A program made the position numbers and the translations under genes. From Sphingobacteriales bacterium (GTDB lineage: Bacteria > Bacteroidota > Bacteroidia > CAILMK01 > JAAYUY01), in contig JAAYUY010000235.1 of NCBI GenBank assembly GCA_012517435.1, positions 1 through 32,042 on the forward strand: DNA of 32,042 nucleotides, in the 5' to 3' direction. The notes beneath the pieces were generated by a model. The model had not been told where the DNA came from. It made no database searches and saw only the letters and a program-made list of their open reading frames with translations. Positions 1 through 6,313 of the stretch are shown here, piece by piece (within the stretch, counting starts at the first letter, position 1; every line of letters starts with the position of its first letter).

Positions 1-2252
1 CCGGTCAGTTTGATCTGATTTATGTACAGCATATTGCTACAGCTACTGTCATCCTGCTGGTGTTTGTTTTTGAACATGCCCGCACTTTCTGGGGAAAGAC
101 CGATGTTTTTGTCATTTGCCTGATTTATGTTATTCTCTTCAGCATCTTTTTAACTGCTCCCCTGCATGATGGCCATCATCCCGTATTGAAAGGGCCCTGG
201 TATTTCACCGGCATGCAGGAACTTCTTCATCTGAGCAGAAATCCTGTCTGGGTTTTGTGGTTCATCTTCTTTCTGACACTCATCTTTTATCTCCTCCCTC
301 GTCTTAATCAAAAGCTGAATCTTTCCGCTAAAAGGCTTATTTATGCTGTTTTTTTCATCTATGTTTTGTTCACCATCTCCGGATTTTATTTCAGGGGAGA
401 AAACTGGAGGCTGATTTTCCCATGGCAAAAAAACTACCTGAGAGAAATCTATTTTCCTGCCATTAATATTATTAATCCTTTTAAAAAAGCCAAATTCACT
501 GAAATTCAGGGCACTACTAAAAAAGAAAGCTGTCTGATATGCCATGGTAAAATGGAAGGATTTTCCCCCTCACATCCACCCGAAGCAATAGGTTGTGCCT
601 CCTGTCATCTTGGTAATATTTTCAGTCTGAATAAAAAGCAGGCACATACAGGTATGATAAGTATTCCAGGGAACCTTGAAACAGCAGACCTGACCTGTGG
701 CACAGCCGATTGCCATCCCGACATTACCAGAAGAATAAAGACCGGCCTGATGACCACCCTTTCCGGAATTATAAGTGTTGACCGCTATGCTTTTGGCGAA
801 TACAGACATCCCGATATATTGTCTCATATTGCCGAAATAAAAAACAGTCAGGCAGATATACATTTAAAAAACCTTTGTACACAATGTCATCTGGGGCGGC
901 CTAAGACAAGCTATGGTGTACTTACCAATGAACATACCGGAGGCGGTTGTCTTGCCTGCCACCTGAATTATACAGAGAAAAATCTGACTGAGCTATCTGA
1001 ATATCAGGGTAAAATACAATTAAAAGAGGGCCATCTGACGAAACAGCATCCATCACTTAGTATAGAAACCGACAATGCAAAATGTTTTGCCTGTCATAGC
1101 CGAAGCGGACGTATTTCACTGAGCTATGAAGGTTGGTACGAGACACATCTGACTGAGAATGAAATTAATCCGATAAATTCAAAAGAATACAAAGTGCTGT
1201 GGGATGGAAGGGTTTTACAATTTCTGGGAGCAGACGTTCATCATGAAAAAGGTCTTGCCTGCATCGACTGCCATAATTCTTATGAATTGATGGGCGATGG
1301 TACTTTTCATATCCACAAAGAGGAACAGGTTCAGATTTCATGTCAGGATTGCCATTCTTTTCCTCCATATAAGACCATATCAGCATCAAAAATTGACAGA
1401 GAGTCTGCTTTGATAGCTTCATTAAGGGCTTTTTCACAGAAAGAATTTCTGCTGACTGCAAAAAGCGGACGCCCATTGATCAACAGCTACACCAACGGGA
1501 AAGACTCGGCTTTTCTGCAATCTAAGCTTAGCGGGAAAAAATACTATCTGAAACCCCCTTCAGGTGCATGCTCCAATCAGGCTCATCAACACCTAAGCTG
1601 CGAAAGCTGTCATACGCCCCGTGTAGCACGTTGTATCGGTTGCCATAATGAATTCAATCCTGAAGTAAAAGGCAATGATAACCTGTCAGGTAAAAAAACA
1701 AAGGGGAGATGGACAGAATATGGAGGAGAATTTGTTACCGGTGTTCCGACCTTAGGGGTCGAACAAAATGGGAAAACAAAAAAAATTGTTCCGCTCATGC
1801 CGGGGATGGTCATGAGTATGACGAAACTCAATTCAAAAGACTCCTTTTTTAAAAGGTTATATGCCCCTGCTTATCCACATAACACCATCAGGCCGGCCAT
1901 GAACTGTAAAAACTGCCACCTCAACCCCATCAGTTATGGTTACGGAAAAGGTGAATTTGTTTTTACCAAAAATGCTGAATACCTGAAAGTTGAATTTGTT
2001 CCTTACTATGTTTCATCCCATTTCGATCAATTGCCTGCTGATGCCTTGATACCTTTTAGAAAAGCTGCTGAAAAACAATCCATTACAAGGAATTTTATCA
2101 GGCCTTTTACTCCTGATGAACAGGAAAAAATCTTACTGGCCGGAAGTTGTCTGACCTGTCATGAGGAAAATTCTGCTGTGATGAAAGAAAGCTTGACAAA
2201 TTTTGAAAAAGTTTTAGCAAGAAGAAGTAAAAAATGCCTGAATATTAAATAA
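1..2252 (+). CDS. Cytochrome b-like / 12-heme cytochrome c fusion protein (5' truncated)
   Basis: The reading frame is open to the left edge (codons in phase from base 3), so the GTG at 60 is not a credible start and the N-terminus lies outside the window. The visible start resembles the second half of a cytochrome b: two His separated by 14 residues (the H in VQHIATA and the one in FEHARTF) match the heme-ligating spacing of cytochrome b helix D. A GPWYFTGMQELL stretch follows, like the PEWY/APWYF quinol-site region, within about four hydrophobic helices. The rest is a large domain with eleven CXXCH motifs and one CX4CH (C-GTAD-CH), giving twelve predicted c-type hemes. It probably passes electrons between membrane quinones and periplasmic or extracellular acceptors; the acceptor is unknown. 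Fused b/c cytochromes such as Geobacter CbcL are a functional analogy, not a claimed homology. Upstream partners such as a Rieske protein are not visible. Confidence 0.8.
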   Translation, partial: GQFDLIYVQHIATATVILLVFVFEHARTFWGKTDVFVICLIYVILFSIFLTAPLHDGHHPVLKGPWYFTGMQELLHLSRNPVWVLWFIFFLTLIFYLLPRLNQKLNLSAKRLIYAVFFIYVLFTISGFYFRGENWRLIFPWQKNYLREIYFPAINIINPFKKAKFTEIQGTTKKESCLICHGKMEGFSPSHPPEAIGCASCHLGNIFSLNKKQAHTGMISIPGNLETADLTCGTADCHPDITRRIKTGLMTTLSGIISVDRYAFGEYRHPDILSHIAEIKNSQADIHLKNLCTQCHLGRPKTSYGVLTNEHTGGGCLACHLNYTEKNLTELSEYQGKIQLKEGHLTKQHPSLSIETDNAKCFACHSRSGRISLSYEGWYETHLTENEINPINSKEYKVLWDGRVLQFLGADVHHEKGLACIDCHNSYELMGDGTFHIHKEEQVQISCQDCHSFPPYKTISASKIDRESALIASLRAFSQKEFLLTAKSGRPLINSYTNGKDSAFLQSKLSGKKYYLKPPSGACSNQAHQHLSCESCHTPRVARCIGCHNEFNPEVKGNDNLSGKKTKGRWTEYGGEFVTGVPTLGVEQNGKTKKIVPLMPGMVMSMTKLNSKDSFFKRLYAPAYPHNTIRPAMNCKNCHLNPISYGYGKGEFVFTKNAEYLKVEFVPYYVSSHFDQLPADALIPFRKAAEKQSITRNFIRPFTPDEQEKILLAGSCLTCHEENSAVMKESLTNFEKVLARRSKKCLNIK

Positions 2253-2270
2253 TTACAGGATTCTTCCCTG

Positions 2271-2774
2271 TTATTCAGCTTTTTTTAAAAAATCTCTGAA
2301 CTCAGTTTTACCGGTCATAATATTATATTCATTTTTGAAAGCAGGCACTGTAACTTCATAATCGTTGGTGTATTTTTTCATCGATTCAAATTGACTTAGC
2401 AAAAGGCTGCCTTCCAGCAGATTAAAGACAACTTTAAAGTTAAAATCTTTGATGATTTCTCTTGACTTCTCATAAAGTTCCATCCTTTCATTGTCGCTGA
2501 AAATATCATACATACTCTTTCTGTCAGGTGTATAAAGGCTTTTCCCCGGATCGAGCTTTTTTAAAATGAAAACAGAAATCATCAGATAAATGTCATCCAC
2601 GGTGTTTTGAATAGTGGGAATTACTACGACCGGTTCTTTATCAGGCTCGTCCAAGGACTGAAGAATCAAAGCAGGCCTGCTGTTTTCGCTCAGCATTATT
2701 ATATAATCCGGATTAATTCCGCTATGATAGGGATGAGCGGTCCCTACCAAAATGATTGCTGTTCTTGATGCCAT
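2271..2774 (-). CDS. Conserved-looking hypothetical protein, 167 aa
   Basis: I do not recognise this family. The protein has no signal peptide or clear membrane helix. The N-terminus is a short hydrophobic beta-strand-like segment (AIILVGTAHPYHSG), followed by alternating strands and an acidic helical middle (residues about 75-120). The C-terminus is basic and helical. The start ATG at 2774 is the first in frame and gives a soluble cytoplasmic protein. The stop lies 18 bases from the stop of the convergent cytochrome gene. On its upstream side the tRNA-Ala terminator (2865-2895) separates it from the tRNA, so it is probably transcribed alone. Codon use looks like its neighbours, which supports a real gene; no function can be offered. 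Confidence 0.65.
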   Translation of the reverse strand: MASRTAIILVGTAHPYHSGINPDYIIMLSENSRPALILQSLDEPDKEPVVVIPTIQNTVDDIYLMISVFILKKLDPGKSLYTPDRKSMYDIFSDNERMELYEKSREIIKDFNFKVVFNLLEGSLLLSQFESMKKYTNDYEVTVPAFKNEYNIMTGKTEFRDFLKKAE

Positions 2775-2864
2775 AGTTTAAATTTTTAAATTTGAGCAAT
2801 TTTTTCCTGAAATAAAGTGTATTCAAAAAAACAAAGCAAAGAAACTGAATTTTTCGGAAAAAGC

Positions 2865-2895
2865 AAAAAAAATGGCTTGTATGATAACAAGCCAT
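2865..2895 (-). terminator. Rho-independent terminator of tRNA-Ala
   Basis: Read on the minus strand, a perfect 9-bp stem (ATGGCTTGT / ACAAGCCAT, 2872-2880 with 2887-2895) with a 6-base loop is followed directly by a run of eight T. It starts 9 bases after the encoded CCA of the tRNA, so it should end the tRNA transcript. Confidence 0.85.
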
Positions 2896-2904
2896 GAGAA
2901 AGAG

Positions 2905-2981
2905 TGGTGGAGAATAGGGGGCTCGAACCCCTGACCTCTAGACTGCCAGTCTAACGCTCTAGCCAACTGAGCTAATTCCCC
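2905..2981 (-). tRNA. tRNA-Ala (anticodon GGC)
   Basis: The minus strand folds as a full 77-nt cloverleaf with an encoded CCA (2905-2907). The acceptor arm GGGGAAT/ATTCTCC contains the G3:U70 wobble pair, the identity element for alanyl-tRNA synthetase, with discriminator A73. The D arm is GCTC...GAGC. The anticodon arm TTAGA-CTGGCAG-TCTAG places GGC at 34-36, reading GCC/GCU codons. The T arm is AGGGG-TTCGAGC-CCCCT. The gene carries two CTAG tetranucleotides (2938-2941 and 2959-2962), the only two I found in the window. Confidence 0.97.
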
Positions 2982-3024
2982 AAAAAGTCAAAATATTGCT
3001 CCTTTCAGGCAAAATTTTACAGTG

Positions 3025-3055
3025 CAAAAATATTGCTTTCTCTGAAATCTGCAAA
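3025..3055 (-). promoter_or_regulatory. Promoter of tRNA-Ala
   Basis: On the minus strand TTTG (3055-3052) is followed after 19 bases by TATTTTTG (3032-3025). This matches the Bacteroidota consensus -33 TTTG and -7 TAnnTTTG at near-ideal spacing. Transcription would start about 35-40 bases upstream of the mature tRNA 5' end at 2981. Confidence 0.7.
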
Positions 3056-3124
3056 TTAATAGTATTCATCAAAAGCTGTTTTTTCGATTAACCCCGATTA
3101 AACAATTTTATTGAAATTTGCTTC

Positions 3125-4225
3125 ATGAAAATTAACGGAAAACATTATCGCACCATTTGGTTTGACGACACCGAAGAAGCTGTATTTCACATCATTGACC
3201 AGACAAAACTTCCTTTTGAGTTCTGTATTCAGGACGTAAGTACTTCTGATGAAGCAGTCAGGGCAATTAAAAATATGACTGTCAGAGGAGCACCGCTGAT
3301 AGGAGCCACAGCCATATTCGGATTGTATCTGGCTGTAAATGAATCGTACAGTTTTAAAAATCCATCCGGCTACCTTCAAAAACAGGCTCAAAAACTCATT
3401 CAGGCAAGGCCAACGGCTGTTGATCTCGAAAAAAGCGTCCGGCTATTCCTCAGCAGGATCGGAGACATAAAAAATCAGGATTCCTTAAAGCATTCAGCCC
3501 GACAATTCGCCTTGCAATATGCAGAGCAATCTGTTGAACAATGCCTCAAAATAGGCCAAAACGGGCTTCCGCTCATCAGAAACATTTTTGAGAAAAAGAA
3601 AAAAGAAGTAAACATTCTCACCCATTGCAATGCCGGATGGCTTGCTACTGTTGACTATGGGACAGCCCTCGCTCCGATATATCTGGCTCATCAGGAAGGT
3701 GTTCCCCTTCATATTTGGGTTGACGAAACAAGGCCCCGAAATCAGGGCTCACTCCTGACGGCTTTTGAACTGTCGCATGAAAATATTCCCCATACTATCA
3801 TTTCTGACAATACCGGAGGCTACCTGATGCAAAACGGTATGGTTGACATGGTCATTGTCGGTACCGACAGGACTACGCTGAGCGGAAAAGTAGCCAACAA
3901 AATCGGCACCTACCTGAAAGCACTTGCTGCATACGACAATCAGATCCCATTTTATGTGGCTGCTCCGTCAACAAGTATTGACTTTGAAAATGAAGATTTT
4001 ATCATTGAGAAACGTAGTGCGGAGGAGGTAAGAAAAATAAAAGGCAAATATGGCAACAAAATCATTAACGTTTTGATTTCCAATGAGTCCAGCCCTGCAC
4101 TGAATTATGCCTTTGATATTACACCTGCCCGTTTCGTCACCCAACTGATCACAGAAAGAGGATGTTGCCTTCCCGAAAGAGAAGCGATTCTGAAGCTTTT
4201 TCCGGAAAAAAGCCATGGCTTTTAA
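3125..4225 (+). CDS. mtnA: S-methyl-5-thioribose-1-phosphate isomerase
   Basis: The enzyme isomerises 5-methylthioribose-1-phosphate to 5-methylthioribulose-1-phosphate in methionine salvage. At 366 aa it has the normal length of the family. Signature segments are MTVRGAPLIGATAIFG (51-66), RPTAVDL (95-101), THCNAGWLATVDYGTAL (166-182) with the proposed catalytic Cys168, WVDETRPRNQG (198-208), and VGTDRT (245-250) with catalytic Asp248. The C-terminal FDITPARFVTQLITERG is also typical. The ATG at 3125 gives the usual N-terminus. No other salvage gene (mtnK, mtnB/D, mtnC) is beside it; its neighbours are a tRNA on the other strand and a toxin-antitoxin cassette, so it is probably monocistronic. 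The fold is shared with eIF2B-like regulatory subunits, but the Cys/Asp pair argues for the true isomerase. Confidence 0.93.
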   Translation: MKINGKHYRTIWFDDTEEAVFHIIDQTKLPFEFCIQDVSTSDEAVRAIKNMTVRGAPLIGATAIFGLYLAVNESYSFKNPSGYLQKQAQKLIQARPTAVDLEKSVRLFLSRIGDIKNQDSLKHSARQFALQYAEQSVEQCLKIGQNGLPLIRNIFEKKKKEVNILTHCNAGWLATVDYGTALAPIYLAHQEGVPLHIWVDETRPRNQGSLLTAFELSHENIPHTIISDNTGGYLMQNGMVDMVIVGTDRTTLSGKVANKIGTYLKALAAYDNQIPFYVAAPSTSIDFENEDFIIEKRSAEEVRKIKGKYGNKIINVLISNESSPALNYAFDITPARFVTQLITERGCCLPEREAILKLFPEKSHGF

Positions 4226-4441
4226 CGGTAGTAAATCATTTTCAAAGAATTAAGTCTTTTTTTATAAAAAGGTTAAAACAATTTGAGCCGTACCAATCAA
4301 TAGGCTGATGGCACGATGTATTTTCAGAACCTTCTTATTGCCTGAAATGAATATGCAATTTTTGCCCGGTTAACATAAGGGCTGAGACACAATTCAGTTC
4401 AAAATTTCTTCCTTTTTCGAATACAAAAGCAGGACTAAACT
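4226..4441. other. Intergenic region before the hip cassette
   Basis: There is no credible gene here. A short AT-rich stem (AAAGA/TCTTT) followed by T residues near 4245-4262 could be a weak terminator for mtnA. The rest shows no clear structure. Confidence 0.5.
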
Positions 4442-4536
4442 ATACCCTATCGGGTATCCTTTCGGATTATTTTAAAAAATTTTACCCTAAAGGGTATAAA
4501 TTTTAATAAAAGTTTTATTTTTGCACCCAAAAGGAT
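4442..4536 (+). promoter_or_regulatory. Operator array and promoter of hipBST
   Basis: Four inverted repeats of the form A(C/T)CC-N4-GG(G/A)T lie upstream of hipB: 4444-4455 (extended to a 6+4+6 palindrome, 4442-4457), 4456-4467, 4484-4495 (TACCC/GGGTA, 4483-4496) and 4525-4536. The centres of the first, third and fourth are 40 and 41 bp apart, about four helical turns. The -7 element TATTTTTG (4516-4523) lies between the third and fourth sites. The third covers the expected -33 position and the fourth the expected transcription start. HipB of E. coli binds TATCC/GGATA palindromes and represses its own operon, so these sites probably serve the same purpose, with a shorter N4 spacer. Confidence 0.65.
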
Positions 4537-4541
4537 ATAAA

Positions 4542-4751
4542 ATGAACCTGTCAGACTTTGTAAAAAGCAAACGGAAAATAATGAAACTAACACAATCTGA
4601 ACTTGCCCAAAAGGCGGGTGTTGGTCTGCGTTTTATCCGCGAACTGGAACAAGGAAAGAAAACCATAAGATTAGATAAAGTAAATCAGGTATTGCATCTC
4701 TTCGGTTATGAAATAGGTGCAGTGCCTGAAATCAATAAACCTGAGTCCTGA
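4542..4751 (+). CDS. hipB: HipB-like helix-turn-helix antitoxin/repressor
   Basis: This is a 69-aa Cro/C1-type (HTH_3) DNA-binding protein. The HTH spans about residues 15-36 (LTQSELAQKAGVGLRFIREL), followed by EQGKKTIRLDKVNQVLHLFG, the usual HipB/y4mF-like ending. The ATG at 4542 is chosen over the TTG at 4521: the latter would add a non-conserved MHPKGYK extension and would begin within the promoter -7 element. The next gene, hipS, starts 38 bases downstream. By analogy with other Hip systems it should dimerise, bind the upstream palindromes and autorepress, probably as a complex with HipS and HipT. It could also be called a generic XRE regulator, but the gene order makes the HipB role likely. 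Confidence 0.85.
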   Translation: MNLSDFVKSKRKIMKLTQSELAQKAGVGLRFIRELEQGKKTIRLDKVNQVLHLFGYEIGAVPEINKPES

Positions 4752-4789
4752 TGTTCTTATTCCATTTTGACAAATAAAAAATTTAACCG

Positions 4790-5122
4790 ATGCGTAAAGC
4801 TGCCATAAAAATTGAAGACCAATTAGCAGGGTGGCTCATTCAGGATGAGAATGGTTATCATTTTGTTTATGATCAGACATACAAAGCACTGCCTAATGCC
4901 CGGCCAATAAGTTTAACTATGCCTTTGCGTGATGAACCATATACTGCAAAAGTACTTTTCCCTTTTTTTGATGGTCTGATACCCGAAGGTTGGTTGCTGG
5001 AAATAGCTGAAAAGAACTGGAAACTGAATCCCAGAGATCGAATGGGATTATTGCTGGCTTGCTGTAAGGATTGTATCGGAGCAATAAGCGTTGAGGAAGT
5101 AAAAGAGGAGGATAAAGGATGA
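4790..5122 (+). CDS. hipS: HipS-like antitoxin (HipA N-terminal subdomain 1 protein)
   Basis: The 110-aa protein equals the N-terminal subdomain of HipA (Couple_hipA type) made as a separate polypeptide. Characteristic parts are AGWLIQDENGYHFVYD (residues 13-28), ARPISLTMPL (37-46), the LFPFFDGLIPEGWLLE region (56-71) and the C-terminal DRMGLLLACCKDCIGAISV (83-101). In E. coli HipBST (established work on O127:H6) the free HipS, rather than HipB, neutralises the kinase HipT. Its separation from the kinase here, with a 4-base ATGA overlap with the next gene, indicates the same tripartite arrangement and translational coupling. The alternative is a HipA split by a recent frameshift. That is unlikely because the kinase has its own Cys-rich N-terminus instead of continuing the HipA sequence. 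Confidence 0.8.
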   Translation: MRKAAIKIEDQLAGWLIQDENGYHFVYDQTYKALPNARPISLTMPLRDEPYTAKVLFPFFDGLIPEGWLLEIAEKNWKLNPRDRMGLLLACCKDCIGAISVEEVKEEDKG

Positions 5123-6060
5123 GCAATTGTTTATTTTGTTATCAGCCTCTTACTGAAAATGAGAAGGACTTTCATGCATCCTGCTCCATGAAAATCTTTG
5201 AACGGTCCAAACCACCGGAATTGCCTTATTCAGAAAACGATCTGGAAGCATTGGCCAAAGAAACACTGCAAAATCAAATATCTGTACCAGGTGTACAGCA
5301 TAAATTATCGCTGCACATTTCCGGCAATAAAAAAGACGGAAAAGAACGAAGATTTACCATTATGGGTCTATGGGGCGGGTATATTTTAAAACCACCAACA
5401 ATCTCTTATCCGCAGTTACCCCAGGTAGAAGATATCAGCATGCATTTAGCCCGATTAGCCGGAATAAAAATAGTGCCACATAGTTTGATTCGACTGAAAT
5501 CGGGCAATCTGGCTTATATAACCAGACGTATTGACCGTACCAAAAAAGGAAAACTGGCCATGGAAGACATGTGCCAACTCACAGAAAGGCTTACCGAAGA
5601 AAAGTATCATGGCAGTTATGAGCAGATTGGTAAAACCATTCAAAAATATTCTGCAAGTCCGGGTTTGGATATGGTAAATTTTTTTGAAATGGTTGTCTTT
5701 TCTTTTCTCACCGGAAATGCTGATATGCATTTGAAAAATTTCTCCTTACTGGAGCAGCCGGGATTGGGTATGACTTTATCTCCGGCTTACGATTTGGTGA
5801 ACACTGCTTTGATTAATCCTTCAGATGAAGAAGAAATGGCTTTAACCTTGAATGGACGTAAAAAGAAACTAAAAAAGCAGGATTTTACAGAAGCAATGAC
5901 TACGCTAAAATTGAATGAAAAACAGCAGGAAAACATCTTCATCAAAATGGCGAAAGCATTGCCCAAATGGATAGAGATGATAGATAACAGTTTTATGAGT
6001 GATGATTTTAAAGTTCAGTATAAAATCATTTTAAAGGAAAGAATGAATCGCTTGCAATAA
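5119..6060 (+). CDS. hipT: HipT-like serine/threonine kinase toxin
   Basis: This is a 313-aa HipA-family kinase lacking N-terminal subdomain 1. In E. coli HipT targets tryptophanyl-tRNA synthetase; the target here is unknown. The N-terminus has a possible zinc-binding set, C4-X2-C7 and H19-X2-C22. The Gly-rich autophosphorylation loop is ISVPGVQHKLSL (54-65), with Ser55 at the expected phosphoserine. The core continues with ILKPP (89-93), the probable ATP-contacting Lys, and EDISMHLARLAGI (104-116). The catalytic loop GNADMHLKN (199-207) supplies Asp202 and Asn207, and SPAYDLVN (221-228) supplies the metal-binding Asp225. All key kinase residues appear intact, so the toxin should be active. 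The start ATG overlaps hipS. No gene follows until 6314, on the other strand. Confidence 0.85.
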   Translation: MSNCLFCYQPLTENEKDFHASCSMKIFERSKPPELPYSENDLEALAKETLQNQISVPGVQHKLSLHISGNKKDGKERRFTIMGLWGGYILKPPTISYPQLPQVEDISMHLARLAGIKIVPHSLIRLKSGNLAYITRRIDRTKKGKLAMEDMCQLTERLTEEKYHGSYEQIGKTIQKYSASPGLDMVNFFEMVVFSFLTGNADMHLKNFSLLEQPGLGMTLSPAYDLVNTALINPSDEEEMALTLNGRKKKLKKQDFTEAMTTLKLNEKQQENIFIKMAKALPKWIEMIDNSFMSDDFKVQYKIILKERMNRLQ

Positions 6061-6313
6061 CTACTGATTTCACACTGCTAACTGAAAATCTCAAGACTAA
6101 ATGGAGAAGATCGGAAAATGGGAAAATACTATCGAAAAAATCATGTTTTTTGAAAAAAAAGCTAAGGAAAAGATTTTGGTATAAAGCAACAGAAGCATTA
6201 ACAAAAAAACGGGATGCATCTCTATAACAATTTAAACTGAATTTCATCATTACAAAACCACCAGTTTCAGATGAAAAATTCCTGAAAAACAGCAATTTAT
6301 TCATGCATAATCT

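Noticed and set aside
4381-4395. GCTGAGACAC resembles the conserved CTGAGA of TPP riboswitches
   Set aside because: The other conserved parts of the THI element (ACCC, the GAACCTGAT-like arm, GTAATACC-like arm) are missing, and the following gene is an HTH repressor, not a thiamin gene.
4521-4541. Extended TTG start for hipB
   Set aside because: It begins within the -7 promoter element and the fourth palindrome; the ATG at 4542 gives the normal HTH N-terminus.
6026-6304. Minus-strand ORF of 92 codons after hipT
   Set aside because: It overlaps the hipT end, has low-complexity Phe/Ser-rich content and no recognisable motif; likely chance.
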